64,000 nucleotides of DNA from Xenophilus sp. Marseille-Q4582. Lineage in GTDB: Bacteria > Pseudomonadota > Gammaproteobacteria > Burkholderiales > Burkholderiaceae_C. Positions 17,366 through 26,485 of the stretch are shown in pieces. The first letter of the stretch is position 1; the number at the start of each line of letters is the position of its first letter. The stretch covers positions 1,041,151-1,105,150 of the forward strand of contig NZ_CAKAKO010000002.1 of assembly GCF_916700565.1 (NCBI RefSeq), in the 5' to 3' direction. The notes below the pieces were generated by a model. The model was not told where the DNA came from. It saw only the letters and a list, made by a program, of their open reading frames with translations, and did not search any database. The position numbers were made by a program, and so were the translations under genes.

Positions 17366-19312
17366 TCACGCGGCCTTGCGCACGGCGGGGAAGGTCTTGG
17401 TGTCGAGGATGTTGAGCGTGGCGCTCACGCTGCCGGTGCGCCCGTCCTCGAACTTGACCTGGGTCTCGATGAACTGCTGGCTCCGGCCGCCGTACAGCGC
17501 GTCGATCAGCACGGCGTACTTCTCGGCGATGAAGCCGCGGCGGACCTTGTTGGTGCGCGTGAGCTCGTTGTCGTCGGCGTCGAGCTCCTTGTGCAGCACG
17601 AGGAAGCGGCTGACCTGGCTGCCGGCCAGCATGGCGTCCTGCGCGAGATCGGCGTTGACCTTCTCCACGCACTCGCGCATGAGTTCGTAGACCTCGGGCT
17701 TGCCGGCCAGGTCCGTGTAGCCCGCGTAGGGCAGGTTGCGGCGCTCGGCCCAGTTGCCCACGGCCTCGAAGTCGATGTTGAGCATCACGCAGACCGTGGC
17801 GCGGCCATCGCCGTAGGCCACGGCCTCCTTGATGTAGGGGAAGAACTTGAGCTTGTTCTCCACGTACTTGGGCGCGAACATGGCGCCGTCGTTGGCGCCA
17901 CCCGCCAGGCGGCCCACGTCCTTCACGCGGTCGATGATCTTGAGCTGACCGCTCGCGTCGAGGAAGCCGGCATCGCTGGTGTGGTACCAGCCGTCGGCCG
18001 TCAGCACCTCCTCGGTGGCCTTGGGATTCTTGTAGTAGCCCTTGAGCAGGCCGGCCGAGCGCACCAGGATCTCGCCGTTGTCGGCCACCTTGATCTCCAC
18101 ACCCTCGATGGGCACGCCCACGGTGTCGGCGCGCACGGCGTTGTCGGGCTGCAGGCAGACGAACACGGCGGTCTCGGTCGAGCCGTAGAGCTGCTTGAGG
18201 TTGATGCCGATCGCGCGGTAGAAGGTGAACAGGTCCGGGCCGATGGCCTCGCCGGCGGTGTAGGCCACGCGCACGCGCGAGAAGCCCAGCGTGTTGCGCA
18301 GCGGGCCGTAGACGCACAGGTCGCCGAGCGCGTAGAGCAGGCGGTCCGCGAGCGAGAGCGGCTTGCCGTCCATGCGCGCGGGACCGACGCGGCGCGCCAC
18401 GTCCATGAAGCGGTGGAACATCGCGCGCTTCATGCGGCCGGCGTCCTCCATGCGGATCATCACGCTGGTCAGCAGGCCTTCGAACACGCGCGGCGGGGCG
18501 AAGTAGTAGGTCGGGCCGATCTCCTTCAGATCGATGCTGACCGTGGCGGCGGACTCGGGGCAGTTGACCGTGTAGCCGCAGGCCAGCCACTGCGAGTAGC
18601 TGAAGATGTTCTGGCCGATCCAGGCCGGCGGCAGGTAGGCCAGCACGTCCTCGGCGGCCGTGAGCTTGTCGAAGTCGGCGCCGGCCTTGGCGCGGTTGAG
18701 CAGGCTGCGGTGGGTGTGAACCACGCCCTTGGGGTTGCCCGTGGTGCCGGAGGTGAAGAACATGGCGCCCACATCGTCGGGACGGCCCTGCGCGACCTGG
18801 GCCGCGAAGAAGCCGCTGTCCTGCGCGGCGCGCGCCTTGCCCAGTTCCAGCAGCTCGGTGAGACCGGCCAGGCCCTCCTCGCTGTAGTTGCGCAAGCCGC
18901 GCGGGTCGTCATACCAGATGCGCGCCAGCGCCGGGTACTGGGCGCGCACCTCCAGCATCTTGTCGACCTGCTCCTGGTCTTCCACCACGCACATGCGCAC
19001 CTCGGCGTTGGACAGCGGAAACACGCATTCGGCCGCCACGGCGTCCTGGTACAGCGGCACGGGGATCGCGCCCAGCGCCTGGGCGGCCAGCATGCAGGCG
19101 TACAGCCGCGGCCGGTTGGCACCCACCACCGCCAGGTGCTCGCCGCGCTGCAGGCCGGCCGCATGCAGGCCGCAGGCCGCGTGCTCGACCATCTGTGCCA
19201 GCTCGCGCCAGCTCAGCGTCTGCCAGATGCCGAACTCCTTCTCGCGCATGGCCGGCGCGTCCGGCCGTTCGGCGGCATGCTTGCGCAGCAGTTGGGGAAA
19301 GGTGGTGTCCAT
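17366..19312 (-). CDS. AMP-dependent acyl-CoA synthetase (long-chain/aromatic acid type)
   Basis: First gene of the transport operon; it would activate the imported acid to its CoA thioester via an acyl-adenylate. The 648-residue protein has the P-loop MFFTSGTTGNPKGVVHTH, the A5 motif YGSTETAVF and the A8 hinge KIIDRVKD followed by a C-terminal domain ending TFPAVRKAA. It belongs to the large FadD15/FAA1-like group (about 600-650 aa). The ATG at 19312 is preceded by GAGGAACGTG; eight upstream codons are possible but less likely. It is divergent from a Crp/Fnr regulator. A paralogue with the same design is at 58551. Confidence 0.9.
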   Translation of the reverse strand: MDTTFPQLLRKHAAERPDAPAMREKEFGIWQTLSWRELAQMVEHAACGLHAAGLQRGEHLAVVGANRPRLYACMLAAQALGAIPVPLYQDAVAAECVFPLSNAEVRMCVVEDQEQVDKMLEVRAQYPALARIWYDDPRGLRNYSEEGLAGLTELLELGKARAAQDSGFFAAQVAQGRPDDVGAMFFTSGTTGNPKGVVHTHRSLLNRAKAGADFDKLTAAEDVLAYLPPAWIGQNIFSYSQWLACGYTVNCPESAATVSIDLKEIGPTYYFAPPRVFEGLLTSVMIRMEDAGRMKRAMFHRFMDVARRVGPARMDGKPLSLADRLLYALGDLCVYGPLRNTLGFSRVRVAYTAGEAIGPDLFTFYRAIGINLKQLYGSTETAVFVCLQPDNAVRADTVGVPIEGVEIKVADNGEILVRSAGLLKGYYKNPKATEEVLTADGWYHTSDAGFLDASGQLKIIDRVKDVGRLAGGANDGAMFAPKYVENKLKFFPYIKEAVAYGDGRATVCVMLNIDFEAVGNWAERRNLPYAGYTDLAGKPEVYELMRECVEKVNADLAQDAMLAGSQVSRFLVLHKELDADDNELTRTNKVRRGFIAEKYAVLIDALYGGRSQQFIETQVKFEDGRTGSVSATLNILDTKTFPAVRKAA

Positions 19313-19374
19313 CACGTTCCTCGGTGGCTTCCACACGGCAGCCTTGCAGAAGTGGGCGGATCGTAGGCCGCGCT

Positions 19375-19403
19375 TTGACGCCAGGATGTCGGCTCAACGA
19401 CAA
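19375..19403 (+). promoter_or_regulatory. Candidate sigma-70 promoter of the Crp/Fnr gene
   Basis: TTGACG (19375-19380), a 17-base spacer and CGACAA (19398-19403) make a possible promoter; the -35 is good and the -10 poor. Transcription would begin close to the GTG start at 19411, giving an almost leaderless mRNA. The divergent ligase promoter must share this 98-base gap. Confidence 0.3.
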
Positions 19404-19410
19404 TTTAAGG

Positions 19411-20181
19411 GTGACCCCTTCCCCGGACTTTCCCCAGGCCCCGCGCCGCGCGGATGCGGGCACCGATTCGCTGCACCAGCGCCGCCGTGCGCCGACGGCG
19501 CGCGAGCTCGAGGCCATTCCGTGGCTGCCCGCGCTCACGCCGGCCGAGCGCGCCGGCGTGCTGCCGGAGATCACGGCGGTCAATGCGCGGCCGGGCGACC
19601 ATGTGTGCCGCGTGGGCCGGCCCGTCACCTACTGGTTCGGCGTGATCGAGGGCCTGCTCAAGATGAGCTCCGACACGGCGCAGGGCCAGACCATGACCTT
19701 CGCGGGCCTGCCGTCGGGCGGCTGGTTCGGCGAGGGCACGGCCCTCAAGCGCGAGCCCTACCGCTACAACGTGCAGGCCCTGCGCGCCAGCGTGGTCGCC
19801 GGCATCCCGGTGGACAGTTTCCACTGGCTGCTGGACCACTCGATCGGCTTCAACCGCTTCATCATGAGCCAGCTCAACGAGCGCCTGGGCCAGTTCATCG
19901 CCGCGCGCGAGATCGACCGCCTGAACAACCCCGACGCGCGCGTGGCGCGCAGCCTGGCCGCCTTGGTCAACCCGGTGCTGTTCCCGCGGGTGGGCGAGGT
20001 GCTGCGCATCACGCAGCAGGAACTGGCCTACCTGGTCGGCCTGTCGCGCCAGCGCGTGAACGAGGCGCTGCGCCACCTGCAGGACCAGGGTGTCATCCGC
20101 ATCGAGTATGGTGGGCTGCGCGTGCTGGACCTGCCGGCGCTGCGCCAGGGCCAGTTCGGCCCGGCGCGCGGCGGCGGCTGA
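19411..20181 (+). CDS. Crp/Fnr family transcriptional regulator
   Basis: The 256-residue protein has a cyclic-nucleotide-binding-like beta-roll (about 30-150, with RPGDHVCRVGRPVTYWFGVI and GGWFGEGTALKR), a dimer helix and a winged HTH (about 198-225) with TQQELAYLVGLSRQRVNEAL. No Fnr-type cysteine cluster is seen, so it is not an Fe-S oxygen sensor. Divergent placement suggests control of the acyl-CoA synthetase/Liv operon, which is common for this pair. The GTG at 19411 was chosen because upstream residues in frame are Arg/Cys-rich and overlap the ligase gene in antisense; the start is uncertain. Confidence 0.85.
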   Translation: MTPSPDFPQAPRRADAGTDSLHQRRRAPTARELEAIPWLPALTPAERAGVLPEITAVNARPGDHVCRVGRPVTYWFGVIEGLLKMSSDTAQGQTMTFAGLPSGGWFGEGTALKREPYRYNVQALRASVVAGIPVDSFHWLLDHSIGFNRFIMSQLNERLGQFIAAREIDRLNNPDARVARSLAALVNPVLFPRVGEVLRITQQELAYLVGLSRQRVNEALRHLQDQGVIRIEYGGLRVLDLPALRQGQFGPARGGG

Positions 20182-20210
20182 TCGGCGCGGCCGCTTTCCC
20201 CTCGTTTTGC

Positions 20211-21374
20211 ATGACTGCCTCCGCATCCAAGCTCCTGACCCTCAGCGTGAGCGCCGGCAACGGCCATGTGCGTGCCGCCCAGGCCCTGGTGGCCACCGCC
20301 GAGTTGGGCTGGCCCGGCTGCCGCGCCGTGCACATCGATGCCATGGCGCATGTGGCCGCCGGCTTCCGCAAGGTCTACACCGAGGGCTACCTCCACCTGG
20401 TCCACCGCGCGCCGGAGCTCTGGTCCTACCTGCACGCCAAGAGCGACAGCACGCCGCACACGGCCACCGCCCAGCGCGTGCGGCGCGGCATCGAGCGGCT
20501 GAGCGCCACGGCCCTGCTGCGCGCGCTGCGGCGCGAGAAGCCCGACGCCATCGTCTGCACGCACTTCCTGCCGGCCGAGCTGCTGATGCGCGAGCGCAGC
20601 CGCGGCCGCATCGACTGCCCCGTGTGGCTGCAGGTGACCGATTTCGACCTGCACAACATGTGGCTGGTGCCGGGCATGGACGGCTATTTCGCGGCCACAG
20701 AGGAGGTGGCTTTCCGCATGCGGGCGCGGGGACTGCCGGCCGAGCGCATCCACGTGACGGGCATTCCCGTGATGCCGGCCTTCGCGCCGCGCGCGCCGCT
20801 GTCGCGCGAGGCCTGCCTGCAGGCCCTAGGCCTCGGCGCCGCGCGGCGAACGCTGCTGGTCGCGTCGGGCGGGGCGGGCATCGGCGACCTGCCCGCGCTG
20901 GCGGCGCGGCTGCTCGCCCTCGAAGGCCTGGACTTCCAGCTCATCGCGGTGGCCGGGCGCAATGCGCAGGCACTCGCCGGCCTGCAGGCGCTGCAGCAGC
21001 GCCATCCCGAGCGGCTGCGCGCACTGGGCTTCACGAACGAGATGGAAAGGCTCATGGCCGCCGCCGACCTGGTCATGACCAAGCCCGGCGGCCTCACCAT
21101 TGCCGAATGCCTGGCCCTGGGGCGGCCGATGCTGCTGACTTCGCCCATTCCGGGCCAGGAGGAGCACAACGCGGGCTACCTGATGGAAGAGGGCGCGGCC
21201 TGGCTGGCCTGGGACGGCATCGGCGTGGAATACAAGGTGGCGCGGCTGATGGCCGATGCGCCGCGGCTGCAGGCCATGGCGGCGCGCAGCCGGGCGCTGG
21301 GCCGGCCGCAGGCGGCGCGGGCGGTGCTGACGCATGTGCTGGGCGCGCCGGCATCCGCAGAGGCCGCGATATGA
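20211..21374 (+). CDS. MGDG-synthase/GT28-like glycosyltransferase
   Basis: A 387-residue GT-B glycosyltransferase. The N-terminal half (LLTLSVSAGNGHVRAAQAL, residues 8-27) matches the MGDG synthase N-domain; the C-terminal half has the GT28 nucleotide-sugar site with MTKPGGLTIAECLALGRPM (about 288-306) and SPIPGQEEHN. Homologues (UgtP, MGD1) add sugar to diacylglycerol; MurG is a more distant relative. The acceptor here could be diacylglycerol or another lipid. No signal or membrane span is obvious, suggesting peripheral membrane attachment. ATG 20211 lies 29 bases after the Crp gene; its stop overlaps the next gene by ATGA. The call is solid at superfamily level only. Confidence 0.8.
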   Translation: MTASASKLLTLSVSAGNGHVRAAQALVATAELGWPGCRAVHIDAMAHVAAGFRKVYTEGYLHLVHRAPELWSYLHAKSDSTPHTATAQRVRRGIERLSATALLRALRREKPDAIVCTHFLPAELLMRERSRGRIDCPVWLQVTDFDLHNMWLVPGMDGYFAATEEVAFRMRARGLPAERIHVTGIPVMPAFAPRAPLSREACLQALGLGAARRTLLVASGGAGIGDLPALAARLLALEGLDFQLIAVAGRNAQALAGLQALQQRHPERLRALGFTNEMERLMAAADLVMTKPGGLTIAECLALGRPMLLTSPIPGQEEHNAGYLMEEGAAWLAWDGIGVEYKVARLMADAPRLQAMAARSRALGRPQAARAVLTHVLGAPASAEAAI

Positions 21375-21892
21375 GCGCATGCCACGACCCGCAAGCCGTG
21401 GCCCGTCCCTGGCGCCGCATCGTCATCTTCTACGCCTGGGCCATGCTCATGGCCTGTTTCTTCGCCAACGCCGAGATCCAGATCGAAGGCGGTGCGGGCT
21501 GGGCCACCTCGCTGCCCACCTGGCGCATCGAGAAGCACTGGCTGCTCGATCTCTTCTGGGGTGGGCGAGCGATGACCGGCTACCACGCCTGGGTCTTCAG
21601 CTTCATGATCCTGGTCTTCTTCATGCCGCTGGCCTTCAGCGCGCGCTGGCGCTGGAGCGACGTGGTGTTGTCCGTCGCCGGCGTGGCCGTGTTCTGGGTG
21701 ACGGAGGACTTCCTCTGGTTCGTCCTCAACCCGGCCTACGGTCTGGCGCGCTTCACGCCCGAGATCGTGACCTGGCACCCGCACTGGCTGGGTGGCGCGC
21801 CGGTCGACTACTGGGGCGGCACCGCCCTGGCCATCGCGCTGGCCTGGGCGCATGTGCGGCTGGTGCGGCGCGAGGCGGGCGGGCGATCGTGA
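21371..21892 (+). CDS. Small polytopic membrane protein of unknown function
   Basis: A 173-residue protein with about four hydrophobic segments (near 17-35, 72-92, 97-118 and 145-162), Trp-rich loops (WRIEKHWLLDLFWGG, WVTEDFLWFVLNP, TWHPHWLGGAPVDYWGG) and acidic and His residues between helices. I do not recognise the family. The ATG overlaps the glycosyltransferase stop (ATGA), so the two are translationally coupled and probably act together at the membrane. Confidence 0.7.
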   Translation: MSACHDPQAVARPWRRIVIFYAWAMLMACFFANAEIQIEGGAGWATSLPTWRIEKHWLLDLFWGGRAMTGYHAWVFSFMILVFFMPLAFSARWRWSDVVLSVAGVAVFWVTEDFLWFVLNPAYGLARFTPEIVTWHPHWLGGAPVDYWGGTALAIALAWAHVRLVRREAGGRS

Positions 21893-21893
21893 T

Positions 21894-21970
21894 GCGTTGA
21901 GCGTTTGGCGTCGAGCGTGAACAGCCCTGTGAAGTCGGGGTGTTTCATCCCGCTCAACGCTCAACGCTCA
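21894..21970. repeat. Inverted/direct heptamer repeat between convergent genes
   Basis: ATGCGTTGAGCGTTT at the left pairs with CGCTCAACGC at the right, where the unit CTCAACG occurs three times in tandem (CTCAACGCTCAACGCTCAACG). The structure can form a hairpin of at least 10 bp enclosing about 50 bases. It overlaps the last codon of the minus-strand ligase, so the repeat duplicates part of that gene's end, including its stop codon. Confidence 0.6.
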
Positions 21971-23613
21971 ACGCGCCACCTCGGCCTGCAGGTCCTTCTT
22001 CGACAGCTTGCCCACCGCCGTCTTCGGCAGCTCGTCGCGCGCTTCCATCGCCTGCAGCATCTCGTGCTTGCCCAGGAAGTCGCCCAGGAAGCGCTTCAGC
22101 TCGTCCAGCGTCGGGCGTTGCGCCCCCGCCTTGAACTTGATGAAGGCCTTGGGCGACTGGCCGCGGTAGGCATCGGGAATGCCGATCACGATCACTTCCT
22201 CGACCGAGGGGTGCTTGTAGATCGCCTCTTCGATGTTGCGCGGGTAGACGTTGAAGCCGCCGCAGATCAGCATGTCCTTGGTGCGGTCCACGATGTAGAC
22301 GAAGCCCTCGGGCGTCATGTAGCCCACGTCGCCGGTGCGCAGGTAGCCATCGGCGGTCATGGCCTCGGCCGTGGCGTCGGGCCGCCGCCAGTAGCCCACC
22401 ATCACGTTGGGGCCGCGGATGCACAGCTCGCCGTGCTCGCCCTCGGGCAGGTCGTGCTGGTCCTTGAGGTCGATCACCTTCACGTCCACGCCCGGCACCG
22501 GAATGCCGCAGGAGCCCGGCCGGTAGTGGCTGAAGCCCGGCGACGCGGTGGCCATGGTGCAGGTCTCGGTCATGCCCCAGCCTTCCTGCAGCCGGCACTG
22601 CGCCATGCGCACGAAAGCCTGGTAGACCTCGGCCGCGATGGGCGCGCCGCCCGAGTTGCAGAACTTGAGCGAGGACAGGTCCAGCTTCTCGATGTCCGGG
22701 TGGCCCGTGAAGGCCACGTACATGGTCGGCACGCCCAGGAAGACGGTGGTCTTACGCTCGACGAACTCGCGCAGCGTGGCGTCCAGGTCGAAGCGCTGGT
22801 GCAGCGACAGCTCGGCGCCGATGGACAGGCCGAACAGCATGTTCACCACCAGCGCGTAGATGTGGAACAGCGGCAGCACGGCCAGGAAGCGCTCCTCGCC
22901 TTCGGCCAGCGTGCCCGAGGCGACGAGCGTGTGCCACACCTGCGAGACCGCCGCGCTCAGGTTCGCGTGGCTCAGCATCGCGCCCTTGGGCTGGCCCGTG
23001 GTGCCGCCGGTGTACTGCAGCACGGCGATGGCCGTGGTGATGTCGGCCGGCACATGCGGCCGGGCCAGCGGGGCCGCGGCCAGCAGCGCGGCGAAGGGCA
23101 CGCGGGCGCCGGCTGCACGGCGGTGGCGGCGGCGGGCACGGCCGCGAAGTCGTCCGCGCGGCCCACCACCAGCGTCTGCAGCGTGCCGTGCCCCGCGATG
23201 GCCTCCATCTTGCCCAGCAGTTCGGGCGCGTCAAAGGTGATCATCAGCCGCGTCTGGCTGTCTTCCACCTTGTGGCGCAGGGTCTGGCCGGCGTCCAGCG
23301 GCGAATAGTTCACTACCGTGCCGCCGGCCTGCAGCACGGCGAAGAAGGCCACGATGTACTGCGGCACGTTGGGCAGGTACAGGCCCACGTGCACACCGGG
23401 CTGCACGCCCAGCTCGCGCAGGCCGCCGGCCGCGCGCTGCACGTGCTGCGCGAGCGTGGCGTAGTCCAGCACCACGCCGTGCTGCCGCAGCGCGATGCGC
23501 TGCGGCCATTGCCGCACGGCGTCGGCCAGCAGGGCGGTGAGTGCCGTCAGCCGGAGCGGCGCGTTCCAGCTGGTGCCTTCGGGGTAGCTTTTGAGCCAGG
23601 GGCGGGAGGTCAT
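21968..23613 (-). pseudogene. Acyl-CoA ligase gene split by a single-base frameshift
   Basis: Two open frames together make one class I adenylate-forming enzyme of about 548 residues. The first (start ATG 23613) encodes the N-terminus through LQTLVVGRADDFAAVPAA and then degenerates. The second, in another frame, resumes VPFAALLAAAPLARPHVPAD from about 23101 and carries the P-loop LQYTGGTTGQPKGAM, WGMTETC, and the hinge IVDRTKDMLICGGFN. The frames differ as expected for one missing base (or two extra) near 23100-23150, in a run of GCC/GCG codons. All motifs are intact on either side, so decay is recent or the base was lost in sequencing. It starts 5 bases after the binding-protein gene and would act as a CoA ligase for the imported acid. 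Confidence 0.8.
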
Positions 23614-23617
23614 GGCT

Positions 23618-24856
23618 TCAGAGTCCCGCCGGGCGCTTCATCTCGCAGGTGTTGGGCACGGCCAGCGCCGAGACCGGGGTCAGCGATTCCGCGACGAAGC
23701 CCTGGTTCGTGCCGTCGAAGCCCTTCTTCACGGTCTTGCCGTCCACCTTGTGGTTGGTGTAGACGTACTGCGGCGCCATGAACTGGTGGTCTTCCTTGCG
23801 CACGCTCACGTCGCCGAGGATGGACTTGTACGAGATGCCTTCCAGCGCCGACGCGATCGCCTTCGGATCGGTGGACTTGGCCTTGCGCACGCCCTGGGCC
23901 AGCAATTCGGTGGCGGTGGACAGGCGCACCAGGTAGAAGGCTTCCTTGTACTTGGCCTCGAAGGCGCTTTCCAGCTTGGCGGCCGTGGCGTTGTCGGCGC
24001 CCGGGAACCATTCGCCGATCATGTTCAGCTTGACCGTGGGCGCGGCGTCCAGCGCGATCATGGTCGACTTATTGGCGCTGCTGTGCGTGAGGATGCGCAG
24101 CTTGTAGCCCGATTCGCCGGCGGCCTTGATCATCAGGGCCATGTCGTTGCCCCAGTTGCCCGACACGACGGTGTCGGCGCCCGCGGCGCGCATCTTGGCG
24201 ATGTAGGGCGCGAAGTCCTTCACCGTGCCGGTGGGGAAGAAATCCTCGCCCACGAACTGGAGGTCCGAGCGCGCCTCGCCCAGCAGGTTCTTGCCGAAGG
24301 CCGTCCACTGGCGGCCGAAGCTGTAGTCGGGGTTGAGGAAGTAGACCTTCTTGATGTCGGGCGTCTTCTTCACGAAGTCCGCGTAGGCCTTCATGCGCAT
24401 GGTCACCTGCGCGTCGGTCATGAAGTGCCAGAAGGAGCAGCTCTTGCCCACCAGGTCGGGGTCGATGCCGCCGAAGTTGAACACCAGCACCGACTTGTCG
24501 GGGTTGCGCTCGTTGTTGCGGTTGGCCGCCGTGATCACGGCCGTGGCGGTGGCCGAGCCGCCGCCGACGAAAACCGCCTTCACGCCCGCGCCCACGGCGG
24601 CCTGCAGCGCGGCCTGGCTTTCCTGCGTGGACAGCTTGTTGTCGAAGGCCAGCACTTCCAGCTTGATGCCGTCGATGCCGCCGGCCGCATTGATGTTGTC
24701 GGCTGCGAAGCGCAGGTGGTTCTCGAAGATCTTGCCGACGTCGGCCATCGGGCCGCTCAGCGGGTCGATGAGCGCGATCTTCAGCGTCTGTTGTTGTTGG
24801 GCGTGCGCGCCGAAGGCGCAGGCCAGTGCCAGGGCCACCAGGGTGGGCTTGAACAT
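23618..24856 (-). CDS. HAAT-family ABC substrate-binding protein (LivK-like)
   Basis: A 412-residue periplasmic binding protein with signal FKPTLVALALACAFGAHA cut before QQQQTLKIALIDPLSGPMAD. ADNINAAGGIDGIKLEVL, GGGSATATAVITAAN and NPDYSFGRQWTAFGKNLLGE are typical. It is not accompanied by permease genes, only by an acyl-CoA ligase downstream and, at some distance upstream, an oxidoreductase. It may use the permeases of one of the two complete Liv systems in this window. The ATG at 24856 has AAGGAG at good spacing; the longer open frame upstream is an Arg-rich artefact. Confidence 0.88.
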   Translation of the reverse strand: MFKPTLVALALACAFGAHAQQQQTLKIALIDPLSGPMADVGKIFENHLRFAADNINAAGGIDGIKLEVLAFDNKLSTQESQAALQAAVGAGVKAVFVGGGSATATAVITAANRNNERNPDKSVLVFNFGGIDPDLVGKSCSFWHFMTDAQVTMRMKAYADFVKKTPDIKKVYFLNPDYSFGRQWTAFGKNLLGEARSDLQFVGEDFFPTGTVKDFAPYIAKMRAAGADTVVSGNWGNDMALMIKAAGESGYKLRILTHSSANKSTMIALDAAPTVKLNMIGEWFPGADNATAAKLESAFEAKYKEAFYLVRLSTATELLAQGVRKAKSTDPKAIASALEGISYKSILGDVSVRKEDHQFMAPQYVYTNHKVDGKTVKKGFDGTNQGFVAESLTPVSALAVPNTCEMKRPAGL

Positions 24857-25172
24857 GAACGGGTCTCCTTGATGCTGTCCGCCTCGAGCGGACCCGCGCA
24901 GTGTCGGAACAGGCCGCGCGGCGCCGCAGTCAGTTGGGCGACTGCCGCCGCGCGGCTGCGGTCGCCTGCGTGACTGACAGCGCGCGCGGGCCATGCGCCC
25001 AGGGTCAGGGCGCCTGCGTGTCCGCGAAGTGCACCCCTTCGCGGCGGCGCGGGCGCGCACCGCGTCGAAGCGCTGCGTGCGCGGCAGCCCGCCGTTCTCG
25101 TAAACCGGTCGGCCGCGCCAAGCGCGGCGCGTCCGGCATGAGCTCGATGCGCCGGCTCGACCCCGCAGCGGC
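24857..25172. other. Intergenic leader of the binding-protein gene
   Basis: No gene is seen in 316 bases between two minus-strand genes. It contains the ribosome site of the binding protein, the palindrome-like GTCCGCCTCGAGCGGAC and the hairpin GCAGTC...GACTGC. A separate promoter for the binding protein and ligase is likely but I could not fix it. Confidence 0.5.
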
Positions 25173-26291
25173 TCACAGCCGGATCAGCGCCTTCTCGCCC
25201 GTGGCCATCTTCGCGTAGCCGGCGATGGCCTCCAGGCTCAGCGCCTCGGCCAAGGTCAGCTCCTTCGTGTAGTGGCTCGCGAAGGTGGTGGTCAGCTCGT
25301 CGGCCACGCGCTGCTTGAGCTGCTGCACGCGCTCGGGCCCCACTTTCTGCAGGAAGGGGAAGAGCAGCCAGCCGCCCACGCCCCAGCTCATGCCGAAGCC
25401 GCGCGCCAGCTCGATGGGGCCGCGGTCCAGGCTGCCGTAGACGTACACCTGCTTGTGCACGTCGCTGCCGTAGCGGCTGTAGGCCTGGCCGGGGCGGCGC
25501 AGGATCGCGGCTTCCATCGCCAGCAGCAGCTGACCCGCGAGCTTGCCGCCGCCGATGGCGTCGAAGGCCAGTGTGGCGCCGGTGGCGGCAATGGCTTCCG
25601 TCAGCTCGGCCTGGAAGTTCGCCGAGCTGCTGTCGACCACGTGCGCGGCGCCCTGTTCGCGCAGCAGCGCGGCCTGCGCGGGCTGGCGCACGATGTTCAC
25701 CAGCGGCACGCCGTCCTTCAGGCAGATGCGGTTCAGCATCTGGCCCAGGTTGGACGCGCCCACGGTGTGGACGAGCGCGGTATGGCCTTCGCGGCGCATC
25801 GTGTCCACCATGCCCAGCGCGGTGAGCGGGTTGACGAAGCACGAAGCGCCCTGCACGGCCGTGGCGCCCTCGGGCAGCGCCAGGCATTGCGCGGCGGGCA
25901 CGGCCCGGTATTCGGCATACATGGCGCCGCCCAGCGCGGCGACGCGGCGGCCCAGCAGCGCCTGCGCGGCGGGCGAGGACCCGGCCGCCACGACGGTGCC
26001 GGCGCCTTCGTTGCCCACCGGCATCGATTCGCCCACGCGCGCCGCCATGGCCGCCATCACGGCCGGCGAGAGCGGGGCGGTGATCACCGGCCGCTCGGCG
26101 CTGCCCGAAGCCTTCGCCTGGCGCATGTCGGCGCCGGCGAACAGCAGGCCGAGGTCCGAGGGGTTGAGCGGCGCCGCTTCCATGCGCAGCACCACTTCGT
26201 CGGGCGTGGCGGGCTCGGGCCGCGGCACCTCGACCAGCGAGAGCTCGAGCGTCGCGTCGGGGCGGATCAGGGAGCGAAGTTGCAGGGGCAT
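25173..26291 (-). CDS. MDR-family zinc-independent oxidoreductase (enoyl reductase-like)
   Basis: The 372-residue medium-chain reductase has the catalytic-domain blocks APLNPSDLGLLFAG and GNEGAGTVVAAGSSPAAQ, a Rossmann segment where GxGxxG reads VHTVGASNLGQML, and AFDAIGGGKLAGQLL. The structural and catalytic zinc cysteines of alcohol dehydrogenases are absent, placing it near quinone reductases and 2-enoyl thioester reductases. The substrate is unknown; neighbours suggest acyl-CoA metabolism. ATG 26291 has CTGGAG upstream, and the extended frame beyond it lacks coding character. It is divergent from the TetR gene. Confidence 0.82.
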   Translation of the reverse strand: MPLQLRSLIRPDATLELSLVEVPRPEPATPDEVVLRMEAAPLNPSDLGLLFAGADMRQAKASGSAERPVITAPLSPAVMAAMAARVGESMPVGNEGAGTVVAAGSSPAAQALLGRRVAALGGAMYAEYRAVPAAQCLALPEGATAVQGASCFVNPLTALGMVDTMRREGHTALVHTVGASNLGQMLNRICLKDGVPLVNIVRQPAQAALLREQGAAHVVDSSSANFQAELTEAIAATGATLAFDAIGGGKLAGQLLLAMEAAILRRPGQAYSRYGSDVHKQVYVYGSLDRGPIELARGFGMSWGVGGWLLFPFLQKVGPERVQQLKQRVADELTTTFASHYTKELTLAEALSLEAIAGYAKMATGEKALIRL

Positions 26292-26450
26292 GGCGTCTCC
26301 AGGGCGGGCAGGGTGGGGATGAGGGGCCGCGGCCGGCGTGGCGCGCGGGCGGCGGGAATCATAGGAAGGCCGCGACCGTAGCGCGTCCGCTGCGCGACAG
26401 GCGGGCGCGCCGGCCGCATCCACGCGCCGGGCAGGGTCTTGGCCGTGACC

Positions 26451-26464
26451 GGACAAAAATGTCC
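26451..26464. promoter_or_regulatory. Candidate TetR operator (inverted repeat)
   Basis: GGACA-AAAA-TGTCC is a perfect 5-bp inverted repeat 22 bases upstream of the TetR start and about 160 bases upstream of the divergent oxidoreductase. Its position and symmetry fit autoregulation of the tetR-efflux operon. Confidence 0.55.
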
Positions 26465-26485
26465 ACTTATGGGAGAATCACGGCC

